From: an uncultured Ruminococcus sp.
GTDB taxonomy: Bacteria > Bacillota > Clostridia > Monoglobales > Monoglobaceae
Assembly: GCA_902791425.1 (NCBI GenBank)
Contig: CADAVS010000003.1
Span: 1-39,770, forward strand
DNA: 39,770 nt
Reading direction: 5' to 3'
The notes under the pieces are model-generated. The model had not been told where the DNA came from. It did not search any database and was given only the letters and a program-made list of their open reading frames with translations. The position numbers were made by a program, and so were the translations under genes. The first letter of the stretch is position 1; each line of letters starts with the position of its first letter. Of the stretch, positions 15,654 through 24,847 are shown in pieces.

Positions 15654-18600
15654 TTGGACAATTATATGAGAAAAGAGTTTATACATAAATTAAATCGTTT
15701 TGAGCAATGTGTTTCGGAACGCACATATAAAAAGATAGCTGAAGTGCCGTTTATCGGTTTTGTCACAAAAGAAAGATTATCACTTGCGGAGGCTGAGACA
15801 ATGCCTGCAAAGCCTTGGGTAGTCGGCACGCCTTGGGGTTGCAAATTTGAATATGGTTGGTTTTTTGCTGAAATTGTAATTTCTGAGGAATTAAACGGCA
15901 AAAGGGTTGTATTTAAAAATGATATGGGCGAGGGTGTAGTTTTTGTAAACGGAGATGTTTACGGTGCACTTGATAAGGAACATAGCGAAATAACCCTTTC
16001 TCGCACGGCAAAAGTCGGTGAGAAATACTCCATAGCGTACGAAGTTTATGCAGGACATACTACCGAACCGATAGAGACGTTTCAGCATAGGGTAATACAG
16101 GAGGACAAAGAATATACGGAATTTCCTGAAAATGTTTTTCAAAAGCAAGTGCAAAACGGCGAAGTCGGCATATTTGACGACCAAGTTTACGCATTGCTTA
16201 TGGATTTTAGAACGCTGAACAGCCTTTACAGAAAAATCAGTGAAAATTCAACATCTATGCGTACTCAAATGATAGAAAAAACATTTGAAAAGCTTTGCAC
16301 ATCTTTTGATGTGGAGGTTGCGGAGGATGAATTTAAACAACAGGTTGCACAGGCGAGGGAGCTTTTAAAACCTCTTCTTGATTGCAAAAACGGTTCCACT
16401 GCTCCCACGGTGTACGCGGTAGGCCACTCTCATTTGGATTTGGAATGGCTGTGGACAATTGACGAAACGCGACGCAAAGCAGCACGCACTTTGGGAAATC
16501 AGATGCATCTTATGGAAGAATATCCCGATTACACGTATGTTCAAAGTCAGCCTTGGCTTTTTAACGTTATCAAAAATGAATATCCGGATATGTATTCCAA
16601 AGTAAAGGCGGCGGTAAAAAAAGGGCAGCTTGTTCCCGATGGTGCCACTTGGGTTGAGATGGATACAAATATCCCCTCGGGAGAAAGCCTTGTAAGACAG
16701 TTTATATTTGGCAAACGTTTTATTAAAGAGGAGTTTGGCAAAGATAGCAAAATTTTGTGGCTGCCTGATGTTTTTGGCATAAGTGCTGCACTTCCGCAGA
16801 TAATGAAAAGCTGTAATGTAGATTATTTGTATAATGCAAAAATGATGTGGTCGTACAATCACGGAGTGCCAATATACAAAGGCACTTACAAATGGAGGGG
16901 AATAGACGGTACAGAAGTTTTGCTATATGCACAAGCACCCTACAATGCATTAATGACTCCCGAGCAAAATATTACTATGTGGCAGGAAGCAGATAATACG
17001 GAGAATGTTCCGGATATAATGGTGTGCTATGGTCACGGCGACGGAGGCGGAGGAGCCACACGAGAGCATCTTGAATATGCGATCCGACAAAGCGATCTTG
17101 AGGGTGCACCGAGGGTAAAAATGTCAGACCCGCTCGATTTTTATATTGATGTGGAAAAAAGGTACAACTGCAATAAAGTCTTTGAGAATGAGTTGTGGTA
17201 TGCAGAGCATAAGTCAACATATACCTCTCAGTCGGAGCTTAAAAAGCTTAACCGCAGGAGTGAAGCTGCCCTTCATAACGCAGAGTTCTGGACAGCACTG
17301 ATTGGTGGTGATAAACGTCAACAACTTAATGAGCTATGGAAGGAGGTTTTGTTTAATCAATTTCATGACATACTCCCCGGCACCACAATGAAGGAGCCTG
17401 TGGATAGAGCGGTAAATTCATATAAAAACGTGATTGTCCAATGTGATAATATTACAAATACTGTGCTTGACAGCGTTGTTGACAACACAAAGGATGCGAT
17501 TACAGTGTTTAACGCATTGCCTTGGGCAAGAAATGTGGAGATTGAATTACCAAGAGAATATACATCACTTAAAGCGGTAGACGGAAAAAATATACATACA
17601 TATACGTGTTGCGGAAAAACCTATGCCAATGTGTATGTTGAGGCTTGCGGCTACGAGAGCTATGTTCTTGACAAGAACATAGCTGCCGAAGCTGAATCAA
17701 GTGGTGGCGAGCTTGTCCTGCAAAATGAGTATATAAGAGCTGAGTTCGACGTTGAAGGCAGACTCATAAGTCTGCGTTCGGATGAAGATGAGTATATAAA
17801 TGCTCCTTCAAATGAATTTAAACTGTACAAAAACCATCCTGCACTGTTTGATGCATGGGATATAGATTGCGACTATACCGAAAAAGAAGTTGATGCAAAT
17901 ATAAGTTCTACAGCAAAAATTGTTTCAAAAACAAGCCAAAAGACAGTTTTGCATATAATCAAAAAGTTTTCAAATTCGGTTATTGAGCAGTATGTAACAT
18001 TAAAAAAAGACAGCGCAACGCTTGATTTTGAAACAAAAATCAATTGGCAGGAAACACATAAGCTCCTCAAAGTGAATTTCAACACAAATATCCACACAAA
18101 AGAGCTTATGTCCGAAATACAGTTTGGTCATATATGCCGTTCAAATCATACCAATCACGAGGATGATGTTGCTCAGTATGAAAAATTTCAGCATAAATGG
18201 TCGGCACTTGCCGAAAATGGCAGAATGTTTGCACTTTTAAACGATTCCGTATACGGAGTGAGTGCCGATAAGGGTACAGTCAGCCTTACTCTTTTGACAG
18301 CGTCTATGGCACCTATGCTAAATGCTGATAAAGGCGAGCATACTTTTAAATATTCTGTATGTGTTACAAACCAACCGCTTGATAAATCCCCGATAGTCAG
18401 CGAAGCATACGGACTTAACAATCCCGTAAAGGTTGTAAAGGGCTTTGCAAATGCCAAAAAGTTTTTTGAACTTTCAAAAAACAATATTGTTCTTGAAACT
18501 GTAAAAACCGCAGAGGATGGCAGCGGTGATGTTATAATCCGTATGTACGAGGCGGCGAAGAAGCGTACCAATTGCAAACTTAAATTGGGATTTGATGTAA

Positions 18601-18719
18601 CCGACGCATACATTACAAATATGCTTGAAGATAATGTGTCCGAAACAAATGTGATTAACAATACTATTGAACTTAACTTCAAAGCATTTGAGGTGATAAC
18701 TGTCAGATTGCATATTTAA
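15654..18719 (+). CDS. Alpha-mannosidase, GH38
   Basis: 1021 aa from TTG 15654, chosen because AAAGGGA (15642-15648) is 5 nt upstream; the first ATG (15666) would be 17 nt away. GH38 marks: zinc ligands in 'GHSHLDLEWLWT' (H258, H260, D262), the catalytic nucleophile D372 in 'WLPDVFG', and 'LFNQFHDILPGT' with the further zinc-site histidine near residue 577. This is followed by the beta-sandwich C-terminal domains. No signal peptide, so cytoplasmic. GH38 enzymes hydrolyse alpha-1,2/1,3/1,6-mannosides with retention. It follows the importer genes and the hydrolase remnant by 10 nt, so it was probably in the same operon as both. It points to alpha-mannose in the imported glycan. Confidence 0.93.
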   Translation: MDNYMRKEFIHKLNRFEQCVSERTYKKIAEVPFIGFVTKERLSLAEAETMPAKPWVVGTPWGCKFEYGWFFAEIVISEELNGKRVVFKNDMGEGVVFVNGDVYGALDKEHSEITLSRTAKVGEKYSIAYEVYAGHTTEPIETFQHRVIQEDKEYTEFPENVFQKQVQNGEVGIFDDQVYALLMDFRTLNSLYRKISENSTSMRTQMIEKTFEKLCTSFDVEVAEDEFKQQVAQARELLKPLLDCKNGSTAPTVYAVGHSHLDLEWLWTIDETRRKAARTLGNQMHLMEEYPDYTYVQSQPWLFNVIKNEYPDMYSKVKAAVKKGQLVPDGATWVEMDTNIPSGESLVRQFIFGKRFIKEEFGKDSKILWLPDVFGISAALPQIMKSCNVDYLYNAKMMWSYNHGVPIYKGTYKWRGIDGTEVLLYAQAPYNALMTPEQNITMWQEADNTENVPDIMVCYGHGDGGGGATREHLEYAIRQSDLEGAPRVKMSDPLDFYIDVEKRYNCNKVFENELWYAEHKSTYTSQSELKKLNRRSEAALHNAEFWTALIGGDKRQQLNELWKEVLFNQFHDILPGTTMKEPVDRAVNSYKNVIVQCDNITNTVLDSVVDNTKDAITVFNALPWARNVEIELPREYTSLKAVDGKNIHTYTCCGKTYANVYVEACGYESYVLDKNIAAEAESSGGELVLQNEYIRAEFDVEGRLISLRSDEDEYINAPSNEFKLYKNHPALFDAWDIDCDYTEKEVDANISSTAKIVSKTSQKTVLHIIKKFSNSVIEQYVTLKKDSATLDFETKINWQETHKLLKVNFNTNIHTKELMSEIQFGHICRSNHTNHEDDVAQYEKFQHKWSALAENGRMFALLNDSVYGVSADKGTVSLTLLTASMAPMLNADKGEHTFKYSVCVTNQPLDKSPIVSEAYGLNNPVKVVKGFANAKKFFELSKNNIVLETVKTAEDGSGDVIIRMYEAAKKRTNCKLKLGFDVTDAYITNMLEDNVSETNVINNTIELNFKAFEVITVRLHI

Positions 18720-18740
18720 AACAACATACGCAAAAGTAAT

Positions 18741-18767
18741 CAGGCTATGCCTGTTTATATATATTTT
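18741..18767 (+). terminator. Small hairpin with T-rich tail after the alpha-mannosidase gene
   Basis: CAGGC-TAT-GCCTG (18741-18753) is a perfect 5-bp stem with a 3-nt loop, followed by TTTATATATATTTT. It lies between the mannosidase stop and the RBS of the first surface-protein gene, so it may reduce read-through into that gene. The stem is short. Confidence 0.4.
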
Positions 18768-18795
18768 AATTTATATTTAAAAGGAGAAGATTAAT

Positions 18796-21138
18796 ATGAA
18801 GAAAAAGATTAGTTTTATTCTTGCAGTTGCAATGATTTGCACAATGGTTGCTCCGTTTAGTGCGTTTGCGGTAGGCACACCATCTGTACAAAAGGTAGAT
18901 GGCGAATATTATTTTGATGCTTTTTCGGACACTTTTGCTACCAGTGATGTTCAAAATCAATTGCTAGAGGATATAGCATACTTCAATGATAAAATAAGTA
19001 AAAGTGGTAAACTTACAACTAAAGTATATGATAAAGATAATTATGCAGTTACCGGAGAAAGTACAACTGCAGGTAATTTGCATGGCGGTGCATACACCTA
19101 TGCTTTTCGTGCGCCTAAAGCAAAATTTGAAGATGCTAACAAAAAAGTGGTGCTTACATACGATTTATTTTACAGTGGTGATACCACAACTAGTGCTAAT
19201 GTTACCGCAAACATCGGATTTGTAAACTGGGCTAATACGTATGGTTCAACTGACACAGGATGTAGAATAGGTGCTTACTTGTCATATGTCACAAGAAATC
19301 AGATAGGTTACTCTACTGGGCAAAAGAAACCATATTTAACTTATAATGACGGTACTTACGATTTTTCGTCGAATGCAAATCATTTTGGAGCTATATCTGC
19401 AGTCGCTAACAATACGTACTTAGACGTACCAGAAGGCGGAAGATGGTTTAAAATGCAGACTGTTCTTGAATATGACTCTACTGAAAAATCATACAACAGC
19501 ACATATTATGTAGATGGTTCGCCGATCAAAACCAAGGAAGGCAATGTTGCAGTAACTAAAATAACTATATCAGATAGTACGCGTAAAACCCGTCTTAGAG
19601 ATAATAGAGCTTATATGTGCTTTTCTATACAGGGCTTGAATTCCAGAGTTGCAGTAGATAATGTATCCCTTCGTCTGGTTGACGCAGCATCCGGTACAGC
19701 TCCTGCAACAGCTAATGTAAGCGGTGATACAATTACCATTCCTTTTGAGAACACAACAAACATTGCAAATACTGGAGCAGCCCCTGAACAGGTTAAATTG
19801 GGCTATCTCAATGCAGACACAGCATCAAACGCAGTAGTCACTCAAGCATCTACAGGAACAGAGCTTACTACAGAAAACAAGATAGAAGACAACAAACTCA
19901 TTATTAAGATTAAAGATAATTTGAATAATGAAAAAGTCAAAGTAAACCTTACAGGCGTAAAAGATATTATGGGAAATCAGGTTGCACTTGATAATACTGA
20001 GTATGATGTTACTGCAAACATAGGTTCCTACAATATACCAAACAATGCGTGGTATCAGACTTTTGAGGGATATACTGCAGAAACTATTAACACTCTCGGA
20101 TTTTATCGCAGTACAAGTAAAACGAATACAACGAATTCTCAGGCTGTTTTAGATGCAACACATGGAAAAAACGGAAGCGCGGCAATGGCTTGGAAAGGTT
20201 CATCAAACAGAGTAATCAGCGGTCCCGGTAAATATACAAATACCGCATTCTTAGCGGATGCCGGTCACTTTGAAAATAGCGGCAAAGTGCTTGAATACGG
20301 CTTTGATGTATTTATCCCCGGTACCCGTAATACAGGCGAGGCAGTTACTGCTCAACTTGCAATTACAACAAGCGATATGAAAAGCCCGCAGTGGATTTCC
20401 CGTACTCCTGCAATGAGTCAAAACGCTGACGGAATTAAATTCACAAGCTACAACGCAGACAGCTTGAAAAGCGATTGGGGTGTAACAGCAGCTAGTAATG
20501 CAAATATATACACAGCAGTTAACTTCCCGAATGATTTTAATAGCAAGACATCTGTAGTGACCGATACTGTTCCGAATACAGGAAAATGGGTAAAATTGTC
20601 TTCAAGAGTTGCATATATGACAGACGCTAGTGGCGGATATTATCTTACGACTTTCTATGTTGACGGTAAGATTATGCGAAATGCAGATGGTTCACCTGCA
20701 GTTATGAAGCTCCAAAAGGAAACTGACGGTAAGACAGTTTCGGTTAATGATAGAGGTTCATTTGAATTCCAGGTGGGCATAAATCCCGGAAGCAATGTTG
20801 GTGATGATGTTGTATATTATGTAGATAATATGTATATGAAGCTTGTTAACCCAACAGATGCGGAAGAGCTTAATATCTATGATATTGAAACTTCAGAAGG
20901 TGGAAAAACAGCATCATTTGTGTACAACAATCTTTCAAAACAGGATCAGTCATACCAGTTTATCATTGCAGGATATGATTCAGACGGTAAGCTTGTTGCT
21001 GTAGACGTTTCAAAAACAGGAAAAATCCCTGCACGCAGTACGGGTACGGTATCTTCTACACTTGAGTCTGACATGACAATCGCTTCTTACAGGGCGTACC
21101 TCTGGGACGGCTTTAGCAACTGCAATCCATTGAAATAA
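18796..21138 (+). CDS. Secreted protein with two lectin-like modules (unknown family)
   Basis: 780 aa with a signal peptide ending near 'FSAFA-VGTP' (residue ~26). No catalytic motif or cell-wall anchor is recognised. Residues ~35-293 form a module that starts 'GEYYFDAFSD', contains 'ANKKVVLTYDLFYSG', 'GGRWFKMQTVLEYDSTEKSY', 'YYVDGSPIKT', and ends 'VAVDNVSLRLV'. An Ig-like stretch follows ('GDTITIPFENT...LGYLNADTASNAVV...VKDIMGNQVALDN', ~305-400). A second, diverged copy of the module follows (~415-690, 'WYQTFEGY', 'VLEYGFDVFIPG', 'GKWVKLSSRVAYM', 'VYYVDNMYMKLV'). The last ~90 residues are a beta module ('IIAGYDSDGKLVAV', 'YRAYLWDGFSN'). Homologous modules occur in the proteins at 24848 and 31354. 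It is probably a glycan-binding surface protein; the function is not established. Confidence 0.75.
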   Translation: MKKKISFILAVAMICTMVAPFSAFAVGTPSVQKVDGEYYFDAFSDTFATSDVQNQLLEDIAYFNDKISKSGKLTTKVYDKDNYAVTGESTTAGNLHGGAYTYAFRAPKAKFEDANKKVVLTYDLFYSGDTTTSANVTANIGFVNWANTYGSTDTGCRIGAYLSYVTRNQIGYSTGQKKPYLTYNDGTYDFSSNANHFGAISAVANNTYLDVPEGGRWFKMQTVLEYDSTEKSYNSTYYVDGSPIKTKEGNVAVTKITISDSTRKTRLRDNRAYMCFSIQGLNSRVAVDNVSLRLVDAASGTAPATANVSGDTITIPFENTTNIANTGAAPEQVKLGYLNADTASNAVVTQASTGTELTTENKIEDNKLIIKIKDNLNNEKVKVNLTGVKDIMGNQVALDNTEYDVTANIGSYNIPNNAWYQTFEGYTAETINTLGFYRSTSKTNTTNSQAVLDATHGKNGSAAMAWKGSSNRVISGPGKYTNTAFLADAGHFENSGKVLEYGFDVFIPGTRNTGEAVTAQLAITTSDMKSPQWISRTPAMSQNADGIKFTSYNADSLKSDWGVTAASNANIYTAVNFPNDFNSKTSVVTDTVPNTGKWVKLSSRVAYMTDASGGYYLTTFYVDGKIMRNADGSPAVMKLQKETDGKTVSVNDRGSFEFQVGINPGSNVGDDVVYYVDNMYMKLVNPTDAEELNIYDIETSEGGKTASFVYNNLSKQDQSYQFIIAGYDSDGKLVAVDVSKTGKIPARSTGTVSSTLESDMTIASYRAYLWDGFSNCNPLK

Positions 21139-21205
21139 TTATTGTAATACAGTAAATGACCTGTAAATAATTTTAAAAATCAATCGAACAATGGCTATGC
21201 GTTTT

Positions 21206-21226
21206 GGGGCGGAATATGTCCGCCCC
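21206..21226. terminator. GC-rich hairpin between surface-protein genes
   Basis: GGGGCGGA (21206-21213) and TCCGCCCC (21219-21226) form a perfect 8-bp stem with the loop ATATG. A TTTT precedes it and no T-run follows on the + strand, so it is not a textbook terminator. Given its strength and position 68 nt after the stop of the preceding gene it may still end or stabilise that transcript. Confidence 0.5.
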
Positions 21227-21237
21227 GTTGCAGCCGT

Positions 21238-21288
21238 TTGTATTCAGACATTATTATCCATAAAATTGGGTAATAATGTTTGAATACA
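21238..21288 (+). promoter_or_regulatory. 21-bp inverted repeat overlapping a candidate promoter
   Basis: The left arm at 21239-21259 (beginning TGTATTCAGACATTA) pairs with the right arm at 21268-21288 (ending TAATGTTTGAATACA) over 21 positions, two of them G-U in RNA, around the 8-nt loop ATAAAATT. The same stretch offers TTGTAT (21238-21243), 17 nt, then TAAAAT (21261-21266), a plausible sigma-A promoter whose -10 falls in the loop. It lies 26 nt before the RBS (CGGAGGT) of the large surface operon, so it may be an operator, an mRNA 5' hairpin, or an attenuator. Confidence 0.6.
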
Positions 21289-21326
21289 ATAAAATATTCA
21301 AGAAAAATAGAAACGGAGGTTTTGTA

Positions 21327-24300
21327 ATGCATAAGCACAGTTTTTTGGGCATATTACTCACAGCAGCGATTGTTTGTACAAGTGCGGTATATGCCGACGC
21401 ACCCGTCTACAACACCGTAGAGCCTATATCGGACTCTGAAGAAGTTGTGGCATATGTTAATTTTGGCAACAATGTGGAAAGCAGCGGAATGACAGCGTGG
21501 ATGGGCGAAAAACCGGATATCACTGTTACCAATAAGCAAGGAAGAGAAGGTTGGGTTTTAGATGTAACAAACAAGCAGGACAATGCTTACATCTATTTTG
21601 ATGTTGACGATAATGTGGCTAAGAATGTATTGAATGGTTCCAGTTATCGAGTGGAGGTAGATTACTATGACGAGAGTATATCGAGTCTTGTCTTAAGCTA
21701 CGATCCATATGAGCGAGTTAATGACAGACACGATAATTACAGTTGGGGATCTATGGTAAGAACACACAAAGTTACCCCAAAGGAGTTGGAGCTTGTAGAG
21801 TTCAAGGACACACAAACCTGGAAAACGTACAGCTGGTATTTGGAAAATCCGACTTTCAGTGGAAATATGACCAATGGTGCAGACTTCCGCGTTGGTGCAT
21901 ATGGCTATAATATGGGATATTCCAGAGGAAAGACTCCTCCGGTTGTAGGCTCTGTAAGACTGATTAAAACCGGCACCAGAAGCCTTGTTAATATGACTGT
22001 AACCTCCGATGCTCACGGAAATAACTTTTTTGACGGCGAAGAGGTGAAGCTCAAGGTTAGTATGGACAATTCATACTATCAGTATGAGAGCAGTACTCTC
22101 GGTGATTGGACTGCTGACGTTACATACAGTGTTTACGACAGTCAGGGTAATCTCTATGCCCGAAAAAAAGACACTGCTCGTATGGAGGTTATGAAGACTA
22201 CAAATAAAGAAGTTACCTTCGATATAGACAAATATGATTTGTATTCCTTTATAGTAGAGATTAAAAATGAAGAATTGGGGTTGTACAGCAGGGAACGCTC
22301 AGTATTTGCATATATAAAGGATGCCAGTGAACACCCCAATCCCCGTCACGGAATCGGTGCATCGGCAACTATTCCTGATACCGAACCTATGAAAGAAAAT
22401 GTACGGCTAATTAAAAATGCAGGCTTTGCTCATTTGAGAGCACTTTTTGACGTGTCTTATGAAGTTCACAAATACTATCCTGAGGGCTGGAAGAATACTG
22501 ACGTAACCTGGTATAAGCAGTCCTATCAGGATTATATGAAAGAACTAAATGATGCCGGCATAGAAGTTTTAGCTTATTATAATGGTGATTTCGACAAAGC
22601 GGATTCTTTTGGCAACCGCGGTTACGTTACTGATGAAGGACGAAAGAATAATAATTTCCTGTTTGACGGTCTTGCCGGTATGCTTGGAAAGAGTATTACA
22701 TCTATGGAAATCCTCAACGAATGGAACGGCTCAAGAGTAACCATACCTGAGGGAGAAAACAGAGGCTCTACTTATGCGGCTGTTTGTAAAGCACTCTATC
22801 CCGAAATGAAGAAAAAATACCCCGATCTAACTATTGTGGGTATGGTTCCGTCAAATGTTAAAGTGGATCGTGAAGGTGAAACGTATTTTCGTGAAGCATT
22901 TGAGGCAGGTGCTGCCGATTATATGGACTTGATATCAGTACACTTTTACAATCAGACAGGCCCTAACTTTACATACGACTTCTTCTCCGAGGCTCAAAAT
23001 ACTTATGATATTGCGAGAGAATATGGCTACACGGGACCTATCTGGGTTACCGAAACCGGTACAACCTCAAATGACAACGGAACTGACAGTGAGGAAATAC
23101 AAGGTTGGAGAGATGTACAGGCTTATATAATTTTTCAGGAAAACGAATATTTTGACAGAATTTACAGCTTTTCATCATTTGACTCTCACTACAATCGTGA
23201 CAGGAACGAGCATGAGGCAAACTTCGGTATGATAGAGGGTAAATCAAAGGCTAACAGAATTGTAGATGACGGTGAGGTTGATTGGTCGGCTAAGCCTAAG
23301 TACCTTGGATTTTGTAATCTTAACTCGCTTCTCTATGACGGAAAATATGTAGATAAGATTATGTTTGACAATGTTACAGCCGGTTATCACTTTACAAAAA
23401 AGGACAGCGGTAAGGATATTGTTGCACTGTTTTCCGAAAAGCCTATGACCGATGTCAGTTTAGACCTTGGTACAAACAAGGTAACCGTGTATGATTTTTA
23501 CGGCAACAAAAAAGAGATAACCTCTGACGATGGTAAATATACATTTACTTTAAACGAGGCAGTGTGCTATGTAGAGGGTAATTTTGCAAGATGTGTAAAG
23601 ACAGATACAAGCCTTGTAAAACCAAGCACAGCTTACATTGAAACCGATTGCGGCGAAGAGCATACAATCAGACTTGAAAATAACACAGGAAAAACTCTCA
23701 CAGCAGAGATTAGTCTTATGGATGAGTCGCTCATTACCTGTGAAAAATCAGTTACTATTCCTGACGGCGGAGTAGATTTTACCTTGAGAGCATCAAAGAC
23801 AGCACCTAAAAAGGATGAGCCTGTACACATTACAATAAAAGACGGCGATTCTGTTTACTTTGACGGTGATGTAGTAATGTATATGGTATCTAAGATTTAT
23901 ATGGAGCCAAATGCTGCATTTAGTGAAGGCAAGGCTTGTATAAGAGTTACTTTGAGAAATACAAGTAATATCGATGCAAACGGCTATATAGAAGTTGTTA
24001 ATCCTTCAGAACTTACAGAGCAAAGCAGACAGAAGGTCAGCATCCCGGCAGGTACTACAAAAGACTTTGACATTATTCTTGACGAAAGCTATACAGCACA
24101 AGATCTATATGCTATGGTACGCTTTGTTTCTGATGTTTCAGAAAGTAATCCTATATATACGGATAAGATATTCAATTTTGAGTATGCATCAAAGGCGTTA
24201 AAAGCTCCTACCATTGACGGCGACTTGTCTGATTGGGACAGAGGCTGGATTCATATGAATAATGTTCAGAACTACAAGGAGTATATAGGTTACTTCAAAT

Positions 24301-24830
24301 CATACGATGGTATTAAAGATTTGAGTGCCGATGCTGCATTTATGTGGGATGAGGAAAACTTATACTTTGCTGCGGAGGTTACAGATGATATCTTCTATTG
24401 CCAGGATACAACAGCAGCTCAGGCATGGATGTGCGACGGTATTCAGTTGGGATTTGCACTATATCCGGAGAAATTATTGCAAAGATATGATTTTGAGGAA
24501 ATAATGCTTGTTCTTTTGGACGGCAAGCCCACCATATACAGACACAGGTCAAAATTCAGTCTTGATGACACTACGGTTGTTAATAACGCTGAAATTGCCA
24601 TTACTCAAAATGAGGATAAAACCAAGACGTATTATGAATTTAAGTGTCCGTGGAATGACCTCATACCAAACTATGGCGGAATTAAAGCCGGCGATGATAT
24701 GTTTGTAAGTATATGTATAAACGATAACGATGCTGAGGGCGGAAGATGCGGTGCTATGCTTTACGGCGGCGGTATTGAAGATGCAAAAGACTTCAACAAA
24801 TTTAAACGTATCTATATAAATGACAGATAA
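21327..24830 (+). CDS. Secreted clan GH-A glycoside hydrolase with C-terminal CBM9-like domain
   Basis: 1167 aa from ATG 21327 (CGGAGGT 21314-21320); the frame runs up to 21276, but that extension lies in the hairpin. The signal peptide ends near 'VYA-DAP'. Residues ~30-215 are a beta-rich, probably binding, domain and ~220-330 an Ig-like segment. A TIM-barrel core follows (~335-640) beginning 'PNPRHGIGASA', with the acid/base E465 in 'MEILNEWNG', 'DLISVHFYN', and the nucleophile E576 in 'IWVTETGT'. The 111-residue gap and N-E / T-E contexts are those of clan GH-A; the layout resembles GH39/GH5 but no family is certain. After beta domains, residues ~960-1167 match the CBM9-like domain ('KAPTIDGDLSDW', 'FMWDEENLYFAAEVTDD', 'YYEFKCPWNDL'). 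The next gene begins 17 nt on. Confidence 0.8.
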   Translation: MHKHSFLGILLTAAIVCTSAVYADAPVYNTVEPISDSEEVVAYVNFGNNVESSGMTAWMGEKPDITVTNKQGREGWVLDVTNKQDNAYIYFDVDDNVAKNVLNGSSYRVEVDYYDESISSLVLSYDPYERVNDRHDNYSWGSMVRTHKVTPKELELVEFKDTQTWKTYSWYLENPTFSGNMTNGADFRVGAYGYNMGYSRGKTPPVVGSVRLIKTGTRSLVNMTVTSDAHGNNFFDGEEVKLKVSMDNSYYQYESSTLGDWTADVTYSVYDSQGNLYARKKDTARMEVMKTTNKEVTFDIDKYDLYSFIVEIKNEELGLYSRERSVFAYIKDASEHPNPRHGIGASATIPDTEPMKENVRLIKNAGFAHLRALFDVSYEVHKYYPEGWKNTDVTWYKQSYQDYMKELNDAGIEVLAYYNGDFDKADSFGNRGYVTDEGRKNNNFLFDGLAGMLGKSITSMEILNEWNGSRVTIPEGENRGSTYAAVCKALYPEMKKKYPDLTIVGMVPSNVKVDREGETYFREAFEAGAADYMDLISVHFYNQTGPNFTYDFFSEAQNTYDIAREYGYTGPIWVTETGTTSNDNGTDSEEIQGWRDVQAYIIFQENEYFDRIYSFSSFDSHYNRDRNEHEANFGMIEGKSKANRIVDDGEVDWSAKPKYLGFCNLNSLLYDGKYVDKIMFDNVTAGYHFTKKDSGKDIVALFSEKPMTDVSLDLGTNKVTVYDFYGNKKEITSDDGKYTFTLNEAVCYVEGNFARCVKTDTSLVKPSTAYIETDCGEEHTIRLENNTGKTLTAEISLMDESLITCEKSVTIPDGGVDFTLRASKTAPKKDEPVHITIKDGDSVYFDGDVVMYMVSKIYMEPNAAFSEGKACIRVTLRNTSNIDANGYIEVVNPSELTEQSRQKVSIPAGTTKDFDIILDESYTAQDLYAMVRFVSDVSESNPIYTDKIFNFEYASKALKAPTIDGDLSDWDRGWIHMNNVQNYKEYIGYFKSYDGIKDLSADAAFMWDEENLYFAAEVTDDIFYCQDTTAAQAWMCDGIQLGFALYPEKLLQRYDFEEIMLVLLDGKPTIYRHRSKFSLDDTTVVNNAEIAITQNEDKTKTYYEFKCPWNDLIPNYGGIKAGDDMFVSICINDNDAEGGRCGAMLYGGGIEDAKDFNKFKRIYINDR

Positions 24831-24847
24831 ATCGGAGGTATAATATT

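Noticed and set aside
18188-18682. 164-codon minus-strand ORF opposite the alpha-mannosidase
   Set aside because: Ser/Leu-rich antisense shadow of the GH38 C-terminal region, no RBS.
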